This document shows, one piece after another, positions 9,292 through 17,666 of a stretch of DNA of 64,000 nt; the first letter of the stretch is position 1; every line of letters begins with the position of its first letter. The stretch lies in the NCBI RefSeq assembly GCF_937468385.1, contig NZ_CALBWS010000004.1, forward strand, positions 1-64,000, given 5' to 3'. Position numbers and translations under genes: made by a program. Under the pieces are notes generated by a model. That model saw only the letters and a list, made by a program, of their open reading frames with translations. It was not told the DNA's origin and did not search any database. The DNA is from Neobacillus rhizosphaerae. Lineage in GTDB: Bacteria > Bacillota > Bacilli > Bacillales > Cytobacillaceae.

Positions 9292-9475
9292 GGCGTTCCA
9301 AGACGCCATCTAGTACAGAAATACAATTCATTCATAGACCAGGGCCTAACATAATAAAAGCGGTGTGAGCAGAGCTTAACTCCATCTTATTCATAGTGAA
9401 AAATGTATATTAATTACTACATTTAAGATATACTGAATCGTTTTTGCGGCGCTCCGCCTCTATTCAACACAAAAA
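9292..9475. repeat. Dispersed ~180-bp element, copy A
   Basis: This stretch is clearly related to 56993-57173. Shared blocks include TACAATTCATTCA, GCGGTGTGAGCAGAGC, GAAAATGTAT (GAAAAATGTAT here) and TTTTTGCGGCGCTCCGCC, in the same order, spacing and orientation. It has no usable ORF. The left edge forms a 7-bp hairpin (ATGGCGT/ACGCCAT) and the right part contains the GCGG/CCGC hairpin. It lies between the capsule operon and the LCP gene, upstream of the capsule start. Confidence 0.75.
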
Positions 9476-9542
9476 TAAATATCTAATGGAATTGCAAGTG
9501 CCTTCACACTTATTCTTTCCTTAGATATTTATTGTTTTGTTG
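9465..9542. other. Long inverted repeat at the edge of copy A
   Basis: Two arms of 22 bases (9465-9486 and 9521-9542) are complementary except for two positions and are separated by 34 bases. The AT-rich arms could form a long hairpin. It directly continues the right end of the dispersed element and overlaps its last bases. The remaining bases up to 9720 are AT-rich and show nothing else I can identify. Confidence 0.6.
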
Positions 9543-9721
9543 TTTATTTTCAAGGTAATATAGCATAAAAATTGAACAATTACCAAATTTTCCACATTTT
9601 TCCCTATTTTATTCCTTATTGCTTTTACTATTCTACACCCTTTTTGTAAATTTTTATAGTTAAAATGTGAAATTTGAATGATTTTTCTTCGTTTTTTTGT
9701 TACTATTTATTATTCTTGGAA

Positions 9722-9871
9722 GTAGCGGAAATTTTTGTTTATGATTTTTCAAATGCTTCAAACTCACTTACTGGTAAAACACTTGTCAATCCGACGGTGA
9801 AGATTTTTGAAAATAATCGTTTAATTGCTTCTAGTAATACCGATGAACAAGGGTTCTTCACTATCGAATGA
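9722..9871 (+). pseudogene. Fragment of a bacterial Ig-like surface-protein domain
   Basis: The plus-strand frame encodes EIFVYDFSNASNSLTGKT followed by NPTVKIFENNRLIASS, NTDEQGFFTIE and a stop. This matches the pattern of Ig-like repeats of Gram-positive adhesins (TGxT..ATVxV...G.x.ADxxGxFTI). No ribosome-binding site or signal peptide fits it, and only half a domain remains. I read it as a relic of a lost surface protein gene. The similarity is judged by eye. Confidence 0.35.
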
Positions 9872-10150
9872 TTTGTCCATTTTTCGACTAAACCCATAGT
9901 AATTCACCCTTATATTTAAAAAATTTGTATATTAAAAAGGTATTTTCTGCTATTATATCTTTGGCTGTATATACTCTCCAACTGAAGGAATTATATGGTT
10001 CTTAAAATTGCGTTCTAAATGTGGAATGATAATCTATCAAAATTCTATATGAACGAAACATTTTTTGTCGAATACTCGTCTATTATTTCGATTCAAAATC
10101 ATTTTTTATTTCATATTCATGTTCAAACATCTGAGGAGGAATTACCTGTT

Positions 10151-11089
10151 ATGAGTTCTAGAGCAAAGAGAAAGAAAAAAAAGCCCACATGGCTAAAAGT
10201 TTTATTATCAATCATTGTTTTATTGATAGTTGCAACAGGTGCTTATGCTTATACGGTTTATCACTCGCTAACAAGCGCTGTGGAAACGATGCACAGTCCC
10301 CTCGATAGAGAAAAGTCAGATAAACGTACGGATCAGGTGTCATTGAAGCAAGCACAGCCATTTTCAGTTGCCTTATTGGGTGTTGACCAACGTCCGGGCG
10401 ACCGGGGCCGAGCTGATTCCATTATTGTGATGGCCGTTAACCCCGATACTAGCTCTGTTAAGATGCTAAGTATTCCACGTGATACACGGACTGAAATCGT
10501 TGGGAAAGGGACAGTAGACAAAATCAACCACTCTTACGCATTTGGCGGTGTTAAAATGTCTCTTGATACAATCGAAAAATTCCTAGATATCCCGATTGAT
10601 TATTATGTACAAGTTAACATGGAAGGATTTAAGGATATTGTAAATTCAGTCGGTGGGGTAACGGTAAATAATGACTTAGACTTTACTTCTGATGGTACTC
10701 ACTTTCCTAAGGGGCAATTAACACTAAACGGAGAAAAGGCTTTGAAATTCTCTAGAATGCGTCATGAAGATCCTCGTGGAGACTTCGGTAGACAACAGCG
10801 TCAACGCCAAATTATTCAAGGTGTTATCAATGAAGGTGCAAGCTTAAGCTCGTTAACAAATTTTAGTGACATCTTTTCTGCTTTAGGAAATAACGTAAAA
10901 ACAAATTTGACATTTAATGAGATGGTCACCATTCAAAGTAAATACAAAAAAGCAAGCAAATCCATTGACCAAATTTCCGTTAAGGCACAAGGTACGAAGA
11001 TTGACGGGATTTCCTATCAGTTAATTTCCGATGAGGAAAAAGCGAGGATTCATCAGATTTTAGTAGATCAATTAGAGCTGAAAAAATAA
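10151..11089 (+). CDS. LytR-CpsA-Psr (LCP) family cell-wall polymer ligase
   Basis: 312 aa from ATG 10151, which follows GAGGAGG at 10133-10139. The open frame extends upstream to 10019, but the extra residues are not family-like. A basic N-terminus and one membrane anchor (residues about 16-36) precede the extracytoplasmic LCP domain: LLGVDQRPGDRGRADSIIV, SIPRDTR and a C-terminal FSRMRHEDPRGDFGRQQRQR. These are the conserved Arg/Asp residues that bind the polyprenyl-pyrophosphate substrate. LCP enzymes transfer teichoic acid or capsule polymers from undecaprenyl carriers to peptidoglycan. It is divergent from the capsule operon, so capsule attachment is plausible. It is TagU/LytR-like in length. 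Confidence 0.93.
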   Translation: MSSRAKRKKKKPTWLKVLLSIIVLLIVATGAYAYTVYHSLTSAVETMHSPLDREKSDKRTDQVSLKQAQPFSVALLGVDQRPGDRGRADSIIVMAVNPDTSSVKMLSIPRDTRTEIVGKGTVDKINHSYAFGGVKMSLDTIEKFLDIPIDYYVQVNMEGFKDIVNSVGGVTVNNDLDFTSDGTHFPKGQLTLNGEKALKFSRMRHEDPRGDFGRQQRQRQIIQGVINEGASLSSLTNFSDIFSALGNNVKTNLTFNEMVTIQSKYKKASKSIDQISVKAQGTKIDGISYQLISDEEKARIHQILVDQLELKK

Positions 11090-11116
11090 ATAATTAAAAC
11101 CTGAATTATTCATGTC

Positions 11117-11154
11117 AAACAAACCGTTTACACATCAGTGAAAACGGTTTGTTT
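11117..11154 (+). terminator. Terminator-like hairpin after the LCP gene
   Basis: A perfect 13-bp inverted repeat (11117-11129 with 11142-11154) with a 12-base loop lies 28 bp behind the LCP stop codon. The following T-run is weak. Confidence 0.65.
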
Positions 11155-11158
11155 ACAA

Positions 11159-11269
11159 TCAATTATTATCTATTGAATATTGCTTCTTAAAGTAATTTTG
11201 ATACTCCCCACTAATGATTTGCTCCCACCACCACCAGTAACTAATATAGCCATTGACAAGAAGCTTCCC
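11159..11269 (-). pseudogene. Degraded gene fragment of unknown family
   Basis: The minus strand from 11269 reads 36 codons plus stop with a protein-like sequence (GKLLVNGYISYWWWWEQIIS, then GEYQNYFKKQYSIDNN). The same frame is interrupted by TAG at 11270-11272 and TAA just upstream, beyond which it again reads protein-like residues (GLKHNPRFEKMSEISIK). No start codon or ribosome site fits. I do not recognise the family. It looks like the end of a decayed gene downstream of the small membrane protein gene. Confidence 0.3.
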
Positions 11270-11425
11270 CTATTTTTATTTTATTGATATTTCACTCATT
11301 TTTTCAAACCGTGGATTATGCTTTAACCCCAAATTTCACACTTATTTTAATACTATTAAATTACCAAATCGTTATCGGTCAAAGTGACTGGTAAATATGA
11401 AATCGACCTTAAAATAGATAACTTT

Positions 11426-11674
11426 TTAGGCAGCAAGCCCACCTATCGACCTCATTCTAGAAAGGAAATGACCAAAAGAAAAAGCCGCAGTAACAATAGA
11501 GGAAAAGAAAAATACGATGATAAGACCTAGCTCCACTCTTTTATGCAGGTTGTTCACTCTGTGATAGTAGCCTTTTGGTTTGATTATTTTTAGTTTTTTA
11601 CGTAAGACGAACTCAAAGAGCAAAATAAACAACATCCAAGGAATCAAATACAGTAGTAAACTTTTTAAATCTAT
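11426..11674 (-). CDS. Small membrane protein, possibly DUF4181-like, non-canonical start
   Basis: From TTG 11647 the frame gives 73 aa with two hydrophobic segments separated by a basic loop (RKKLKIIKPKGYYHRVNNLH). That pattern recalls DUF4181 membrane proteins of Bacillus, although those are usually longer. The only good ribosome-binding site, GTGGAGGT (11683-11690), points to codon ATA at 11674, which would give 82 aa starting IDLKSLLLYL. I therefore extend the feature to ATA. The usual ATG may have mutated, leaving a weakly translated or dead gene. Downstream lies a decayed fragment, which supports decay of the locus. Confidence 0.45.
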   Translation of the reverse strand: MDLKSLLLYLIPWMLFILLFEFVLRKKLKIIKPKGYYHRVNNLHKRVELGLIIVFFFSSIVTAAFSFGHFLSRMRSIGGLAA

Positions 11675-11874
11675 GCGTGGTTACCTCCACTTTAATTGAA
11701 TTTTTTCATAGTACTTCTTCAATGTTTGAGCTTTTTCCTTCTTTCCAATCCTCCCCCTCCTCTAATAGCGATTTTTTGGGTATAATAAAGGAATATGGAT
11801 TTTTTTAACGTGTTTACTGTTTTTCTTTATAAAAAACGGTTTATGATATTGTTTTTTCAAAAGGAGTTGCGACT

Positions 11875-13563
11875 TTGATGGGTCGGCCTCCACGTTTACT
11901 TTTTTTCAAAAAGGGGGTTGTTGACTTGGAATTGACACCTGCTAATCAACTGATAGAAAGCCTGGCAGCTGAGCTTGGCGAGCTTTTGCATCCAAATACG
12001 GTCGAAGATGCCAAGCTTGTGCAAAAAGGCTTGATGCTGTATCGGCAAGGAATGGTTACGCAATTACATATTGGGGATGATTCGGTCACGGCGACAGTGC
12101 AGGATGTGACGCCAGCTAAGGTGCGGCTTGACCTCAACTTTTTGTCGGTAAGTGAGTGCTCGTGCCCGACAGATGACCTGTGCCGTCATCAGCTGGCGGT
12201 GTTTTTCAGTGCCTATGCCCGATCTGGGGTGGGCAGTGTTGGCGACTGGGTGACGGAATGGCGTGAGCCGATTCGTGAGCAGAAGGCGGTTGCGGGCTGG
12301 GGCATGCAGGCGGCAAAGGATTTGATCAAGGCAAACGGGGTGTTAATGCCGGAATACAGCCGCTGGGTGCACTCGTTTGAGGTGAGTTTTGATACGCTGC
12401 TTGCCTCGAAAAAGTACACAAGTCCTTATGTGATTCCTGAGTTGTTTGCGATTTACGAGCGGCGGATTCATGCTAGTGCCCCTGTGAAGCAGGAATGGCG
12501 CCTGCTATATGAGTTGGTTGGGATTGTTGTGTCTTTCCGAAAGCTGGCTGTTCTGAGTGAGCAGCTCGGCCACAATGAGGATGTTGTCAAACGGGCTTAT
12601 CTTCATTTGTTCCAAAATATGATGGATGATGCTGAGGAGCTTGTGGGGAAAATTGGAGTGCAGACGACGCCCTTTGCCTTTGACGAGTTTATCGAGAAAT
12701 TAAAGGACGATGCGTTTGAGCTGTTGACGGCTGCGAACGGGGTCGAGTATGAACGGATTTATTTGTATCGCTTGTTGTGGGTTCATTTTTTCAAAAAGAA
12801 GCCTTGGCGTGAGGAAGAATTGGAGAAGATCCGGCTCCGTGGTAAGGAGCTCCAGGATTGGGAGAATCCTGTGCCGCTAGCGGTGGCAAGGATTCATTTG
12901 AATATCCTGCAGCAGAATGATGAATTGGCTTTGAAAATAATGGCACAAATTACGGATGACTTATTCACGGCTTATATGGTTTTTTGGATTGATTATTTGA
13001 GTCAGCTGAAGGCGTGGAAGCGGGTTGGACCGTTGATTGAGTTATTTTTGCAAAAGGTGAAGGGGTATTTGGAGCATTTGGGTGGCTATCATAGTTGTGC
13101 CGCGTTCACAAGGAATGCGCTCCGGGCTGTGACACCATATTGTGTGGAAAATGACCGGGTCGATTTGTTTGAGCGAGCGCTGCTCGTGATGCTTCCATAT
13201 AGTTTTGCTGATTATGAGTATTTGTTGTTCGAGCGCGGGCAGTATGATCGCTGGGGCGAACTCCAAGCGCTGGTGGGCTTCGACTATTACGATTTGCCGA
13301 AGGATCGCGTGAAAGTTATCGAGAAGGAGCGCCCCGAGGTGCTACTGGCGATGCTCCACCAAACCGCCCAGCGCGAGATTGACCAGAAGAACCGCGCGAG
13401 CTATCGCATGGCCGTCCGGCACTTGAAAAAGCTGCGGACGATCTATAAGAAACTGAAGCGCGTCGACGACTGGCAATACTTTATGGAAACCTTACTTGAG
13501 CGAACCAGGAGGCTCCGAGCCTTTCACGAAGAATGTAAGCGGAGCAAGCTGATCGAGACCTGA
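11875..13563 (+). CDS. ywqB: SWIM zinc-finger protein YwqB
   Basis: About 562 aa. The SWIM motif (CSCPTDDLCRHQ, residues about 93-104; C-x-C...C-x-H) binds zinc and is thought to mediate DNA or protein contacts. The rest is a long helical region without recognised catalytic motifs. It sits directly upstream of the SNF2 ATPase gene ywqA in the same direction, as in B. subtilis, so the two probably act together on DNA. Start choice is uncertain. TTG 11875 (8 bases behind AAGGAG) and ATG 11878 are both possible, and a second site, AAGGGGG, precedes TTG at 11926. The gene is GC-richer than the capsule genes. Confidence 0.85.
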   Translation: MMGRPPRLLFFKKGVVDLELTPANQLIESLAAELGELLHPNTVEDAKLVQKGLMLYRQGMVTQLHIGDDSVTATVQDVTPAKVRLDLNFLSVSECSCPTDDLCRHQLAVFFSAYARSGVGSVGDWVTEWREPIREQKAVAGWGMQAAKDLIKANGVLMPEYSRWVHSFEVSFDTLLASKKYTSPYVIPELFAIYERRIHASAPVKQEWRLLYELVGIVVSFRKLAVLSEQLGHNEDVVKRAYLHLFQNMMDDAEELVGKIGVQTTPFAFDEFIEKLKDDAFELLTAANGVEYERIYLYRLLWVHFFKKKPWREEELEKIRLRGKELQDWENPVPLAVARIHLNILQQNDELALKIMAQITDDLFTAYMVFWIDYLSQLKAWKRVGPLIELFLQKVKGYLEHLGGYHSCAAFTRNALRAVTPYCVENDRVDLFERALLVMLPYSFADYEYLLFERGQYDRWGELQALVGFDYYDLPKDRVKVIEKERPEVLLAMLHQTAQREIDQKNRASYRMAVRHLKKLRTIYKKLKRVDDWQYFMETLLERTRRLRAFHEECKRSKLIET

Positions 13564-13645
13564 TGGTGGCGTTGAGAGTGGCATTTTGTGTTTTTATATT
13601 TGGCTCTTTTCTAAGAAATTGTTGCTTTTATTGAGTTAGGATCTT

Positions 13646-13868
13646 TTGACGACCGAAAACGAGAAAACAGAGCAGGTAGGGTCGCAAATAATGGGGTATT
13701 ACCGACCGAATACAGAAAAAAAGAGCAGGTAGGGTCGCCAATAAGGGGTATTGACGACCGAAGACAGAAAAAAAGAGCAGGTAGGGTCGCCAATAAGGGG
13801 TATTGACGACCGAAAACGGAAAAAAAGAGCAGGTAGGGTCGCCAATGGTGGTCATTGACGACCGAGAA
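13646..13868. repeat. Four imperfect 52-bp tandem repeats with palindromic core
   Basis: The unit runs from GACGACCGAA through an A-rich stretch to GAGCAGGTAGGGTCGCC and AATAAGGGGTATT, and recurs about four times with few changes. Across each junction GGTCGCCAAT and ATTGACGACC pair almost perfectly around AAGGGGT, so every repeat can form a hairpin. ORFs through the array are by-products of its composition. The remainder of the ywqB-ywqA spacer (13869-14125) is AT-rich without recognisable features. Confidence 0.8.
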
Positions 13869-14140
13869 AGAGAAAAATGACTATAGATAGTCGTCTATGT
13901 GAGAGGAATCATCGATTTTCCCGGTTATGGTCACGTAGAACCATTCAATCTGCTTGGGATCTCTAATTTTTATGAAATAAGGGTTATTGATAACTGAAAA
14001 GCAACGATGTTTGCGAAAACAGCCTTATATTTAAAGGTTTTGTTTATTTTTGGAGGGGTTTATATATCTAGATATTTTATGGAAAATCAACTGATTTTCC
14101 ATAATTACTCTCTCCCCCAGTAAAAGGAGCACAATGCACG

Positions 14141-17100
14141 ATGCTGAAAACAAGGTTTTTGAAATTGCTGACAACTAAATTAGGAAATGGTCGATTTCTT
14201 CTTACTGCCCAGGATGAGCGTGATAACTATAAGGATCCATCTAGATGGAAAAACCTCGTTTTTAGTAGCCATGATGAGAGCTTTTTCGGGACTCTGCTTG
14301 AAACGGAAACCGTGGATGGCGTTGAAGGGGTCGCGGTTAGCGGCTGGCAGCTTGTCTCACTTTTTGCCAAAGAATCGTTCAACCGCTTTATCGAATGGGA
14401 CTGGAATGAGGAATCCGAGATTTGTCTTGCCTCCTCCCTTGCGCTTTATGAAGGAATATTGGAAAAAGACTGGCTGCCTGACTTTTCAGTGTGGGAGCAT
14501 GGTGATTTCCGATGGAAGCTACCGGAGCGGGTTAAGGATGAATTCGACCCGTCCTTTTGGGAACAGGAAATTATGGATTCCGCTCATTCCCTGGATAGGA
14601 CTAGCGAGCATGAAGCGGCATCACATCAATCAGAAACGACTTTTGATTATATCTCTGACTTATACAACAGTGCCCTCGATGCTTATTTAACGAGGAATTC
14701 AGCGATGAAAGAGCTGTTCGGACCGAAGCTTGATTTATTGAAAAAACAAAATATTTCTGGCGGCGAGCTGGCCCGTTATTTTGATGAAGAAAGCTGGCTC
14801 GAGTGGGTCGGGATTAAGCAAAGCGACACTCCTTTTACCATCGGACTGCGGTTAGATGAACCTATCGATGATGAAGGCGCGTGGACTCTGGATGTTTTTT
14901 TACGTGGGAGGAAAAATGTCGAGGAGATATATGATGTTAAGGGTACCGCTAGGATTCCTGCTAAGTGGCGGACATTTTTGGAAAAAGTCGATCGTGAACA
15001 GGCTCGCTGGGTCCGTTTGATTCCATGGCTGGGCGAGGATTACAGGGATATCGAGGATAAGGCTAGTTTAGCCACCATGCAGGACCGCCTCAAAACGCAC
15101 CTTACCGAGGAAGAAGCGTGGAGGTTTTTAACCGAAGCCAGCGAAACGCTGGTCGCGCTCGATGTTGAAATTCTCCTTCCTTCCTGGTGGCAGGCAATGA
15201 AAAATGCTAATTTGAAGGTGAAGGCGTCGTTAAAAGGAACGTCAAGCCACCGCCCGTCGTTCGTTGGCCTGCAAGCTATGCTCGATTTTAACTGGCGTTT
15301 TTCGATGAACGGTGTCGACCTTTCCGAAGAGGAGTTCGGCAAGCTGGTCGAGGAAAAAAGACGGCTTGTATATATCCGCGGCCGCTGGGTCAAGTTGGAT
15401 CCGCAGTTCATCCGCCAAATTCAGGATTTGATGAAGCGTGCTGAGAAAGAAGGCCTGCATGTCCGCGATTTGCTTGAGCAGGAGCTGGTAGAGCCAACAG
15501 CGGCTGAAGATGAGCTGGAAAATCCTAAAACATTTGCGAAAATTCAAATTGAAATGAACCGTCAATGGAAGCAGATGGTCAAGCAGCTTTCAGAGGTGCA
15601 CGAAATTCCGCCAGTGGATGTACCATCAGGATTGAACGGCGAGCTCCGCCCGTACCAGCAGCTTGGCATGAGCTGGCTTTGGTTCTTACGCCAGTACGGG
15701 TTTGGTGCCTGCCTTGCCGATGACATGGGCCTCGGCAAAACTGTCCAACTCATCTCCTATTTGTTGAAGGTGAAGGAAGTGAGCGGGGATGATTTGGCGG
15801 TGGAGCCTAGCACTCTTGGAAGTCGTGTTGGTAGCGGTGACTCCATGGTGCCTGACACCGCAGACGGTCGAAACGTTGCGGTGATGCCTGATATCCATAA
15901 TAACAGCGGCGATACATTGGTGACTGACGAAGGCGGTGGCATCGTGGTGCCTGTCACCACGGCCAAACCCCGAAGCAAAAAGGAAGTTGATTCTGCTTCC
16001 ACTAAGATTCCAACGAAGGCGGCACTGATCATCTGCCCGACCTCGGTGCTTGGAAACTGGCAGAAGGAGCTGGAGCGCTTCGCTCCAGAGATGCAGGTGT
16101 ATTTGCATTACGGCTCGAGCCGTCTGAAGGAAGATGCTTTTTCCGAAAAGGTTAGAGATGTCGATGTCGTCCTAACTTCCTATGGGTTGAGCCACCTTGA
16201 CTCAGCCGAATTCGAGTCAATGATTTGGAGCTCTATTGCCATTGATGAGGCGCAAAACATTAAGAACGCGCAGACGAAGCAATCGAAGGCAGTACGCAGG
16301 CTCCGTGGCCGCCACCACATTGCGATGACGGGCACACCGATGGAAAACCGCTTATCCGAGCTGTGGTCGATTTTTGATTTTACCAATCACGGCTATCTTG
16401 GCAGCTTAGGACAATTTCAGAAAAAGTTCGTCATCCCAATTGAAAAGGATGAGAAGAAGGAAAAAGTTCAGCAGCTACAATCTTTGATTCGGCCATTCTT
16501 GCTAAGGCGCACGAAAAAGGATGAAGAGGTCGCCCTCAATCTTCCAGACAAGCTGGAGCAAAAGGAATATTGCCCGCTCACGGCTGAACAGGCGTCATTG
16601 TACGAGCAGCTCATCCATGATACATTTGCTGAAATTGAAAAATTATCCGGCTTTGAGCGCAAGGGGCTAATCCTTCAAATGCTAAGCCGGTTAAAACAGC
16701 TGTGCAACCATCCGGCACTTTATTTAAAAGAAAAGTCGGCAACACGGCAGCTTCTTGAGCGTTCGAATAAAATGGAGAAGCTTGTCGAGCTGATTGGCGC
16801 TGTTTTGGAGCAAGGTGAGAGCTGTCTCATTTTCACACAATATATTGAAATGGGCGAGATGATTCGTGCCACGTTGAAGAAGAAATATGGCGTGGAAGTG
16901 CCGTTTTTGAATGGAAGCGTTCCAAAGACGCAACGGGATAATATGATTGAGCGCTTCCAGAACGGCGAGTTCCCGGTGTTCCTGCTGTCCTTGAAGGCAG
17001 GTGGAACTGGGCTGAACCTGACGGCGGCGAATCACGTCATCCACTACGACCGCTGGTGGAATCCTGCTGTTGAAAACCAGGCGACCGACCGGGCCTATCG

Positions 17101-17278
17101 CATTGGCCAATCGCGTTTCGTCCACGTGCACAAGCTGATTTGCACTGGAACGCTCGAGGAGAAAATCGACGCTATGCTCGAGAAAAAACAACACCTAAAC
17201 GACCAAATCATCCAAAGCGAAAACTGGATCACCGAACTATCGACAGATGAGCTGAAGGATTTGGTGTACTTGGGGTGA
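14141..17278 (+). CDS. ywqA: SNF2-family DNA-dependent ATPase YwqA
   Basis: 1045 aa. An N-terminal SNF2-associated region (DUF3670-like) is followed by the two RecA-like lobes. Motif I is ADDMGLGKTVQ (about 525-535), motif II IDEAQNIKN (about 700), then TGTPMENRLSELWSIFDF. Lobe 2 ends in motif VI, NQATDRAYRIGQ (about 977-988). Such proteins translocate on double-stranded DNA using ATP. The precise role in Bacillus is not settled. An unusual stretch of about 80 residues (547-625) separates motifs I and Ia. ATG 14141 lies 11 bases after AAAGGAG, with an out-of-frame ATG closer to the site. Confidence 0.93.
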   Translation: MLKTRFLKLLTTKLGNGRFLLTAQDERDNYKDPSRWKNLVFSSHDESFFGTLLETETVDGVEGVAVSGWQLVSLFAKESFNRFIEWDWNEESEICLASSLALYEGILEKDWLPDFSVWEHGDFRWKLPERVKDEFDPSFWEQEIMDSAHSLDRTSEHEAASHQSETTFDYISDLYNSALDAYLTRNSAMKELFGPKLDLLKKQNISGGELARYFDEESWLEWVGIKQSDTPFTIGLRLDEPIDDEGAWTLDVFLRGRKNVEEIYDVKGTARIPAKWRTFLEKVDREQARWVRLIPWLGEDYRDIEDKASLATMQDRLKTHLTEEEAWRFLTEASETLVALDVEILLPSWWQAMKNANLKVKASLKGTSSHRPSFVGLQAMLDFNWRFSMNGVDLSEEEFGKLVEEKRRLVYIRGRWVKLDPQFIRQIQDLMKRAEKEGLHVRDLLEQELVEPTAAEDELENPKTFAKIQIEMNRQWKQMVKQLSEVHEIPPVDVPSGLNGELRPYQQLGMSWLWFLRQYGFGACLADDMGLGKTVQLISYLLKVKEVSGDDLAVEPSTLGSRVGSGDSMVPDTADGRNVAVMPDIHNNSGDTLVTDEGGGIVVPVTTAKPRSKKEVDSASTKIPTKAALIICPTSVLGNWQKELERFAPEMQVYLHYGSSRLKEDAFSEKVRDVDVVLTSYGLSHLDSAEFESMIWSSIAIDEAQNIKNAQTKQSKAVRRLRGRHHIAMTGTPMENRLSELWSIFDFTNHGYLGSLGQFQKKFVIPIEKDEKKEKVQQLQSLIRPFLLRRTKKDEEVALNLPDKLEQKEYCPLTAEQASLYEQLIHDTFAEIEKLSGFERKGLILQMLSRLKQLCNHPALYLKEKSATRQLLERSNKMEKLVELIGAVLEQGESCLIFTQYIEMGEMIRATLKKKYGVEVPFLNGSVPKTQRDNMIERFQNGEFPVFLLSLKAGGTGLNLTAANHVIHYDRWWNPAVENQATDRAYRIGQSRFVHVHKLICTGTLEEKIDAMLEKKQHLNDQIIQSENWITELSTDELKDLVYLG
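15779..16018 (+). other. Repeat-derived in-frame insertion within ywqA
   Basis: This segment encodes a Gly/Ser/Asp/Val-rich linker between helicase motifs I and Ia, where related SNF2 proteins have a short loop. It contains the dispersed hairpin sequence exactly (15847-15859) and as variants (15946-15958 and around 15879 and 15916). The frame is kept throughout. It appears to be noncoding repeat DNA domesticated as a protein loop. Confidence 0.65.
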
Positions 17279-17293
17279 TGGCGTCACTTTGAT

Positions 17294-17351
17294 GGTGTCA
17301 GGCACCATCCGTGGACAGTGGTTTGTGGGTTCATTTATGGTGTCAGGCACC
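17294..17351. repeat. Two copies of the GGTGTCAGGCACC hairpin
   Basis: Exact copies lie at 17294-17306 and 17339-17351, 16 bp and 61 bp behind the ywqA stop. Both are flanked by bases that extend the GGTG/CACC stem. They lie upstream of the likely ywqA terminator at 17433. Confidence 0.85.
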
Positions 17352-17364
17352 GTTATAAAATTAA

Positions 17365-17408
17365 GGGTTCCAGGGGAAAGCCTAACGGGTTCACTTGTGA
17401 GGTGCAAA
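17365..17408. repeat. Left inverted repeat flanking the LRR gene
   Basis: This 44-bp sequence, starting GGGTTCC and ending AGGTGCAAA, matches the reverse complement of 18564-18607 at 34 of 44 positions, with identical outer 7 and 9 bases. The mismatches cluster in an inner GAAAG/CTTTC block that looks inverted. Confidence 0.65.
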
Positions 17409-17432
17409 CTTAATAATAAGCAGTATAAATGT

Positions 17433-17459
17433 AAGACCAATTCGAAAAGAATTGGTCTT
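17433..17459 (+). terminator. Rho-independent terminator behind ywqA
   Basis: A perfect 10-bp stem (AAGACCAATT/AATTGGTCTT) with a 7-base loop is followed by TTTACTTTT. It most likely ends the ywqB-ywqA transcript. Confidence 0.8.
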
Positions 17460-17666
17460 TTACTTTTACCTATATATCAACGTTCAATCCGAAGTATGCT
17501 CAATATGCTATTACTATCCTTAGAACTTTTTATAATTTTTGCTATGCTTATAAATCAGCAGACGGTTCGATATTGACACCGGCTCAAAGATTAGGGATTG
17601 TTAAGAAAAAATATGAAATTAACGATATAATTTATTTAAGATAGTATCAGCAAATGGGGGATTGTA

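Noticed and set aside
13646..13868. CRISPR-like array
   Set aside because: Units are 52 bp and nearly identical over their whole length, with no unique spacers and no cas genes, so this is a plain tandem repeat.
15686..16108. Antisense ORFs inside ywqA
   Set aside because: They lie opposite a clear SNF2 ATPase gene and have no ribosome sites or recognisable domains.
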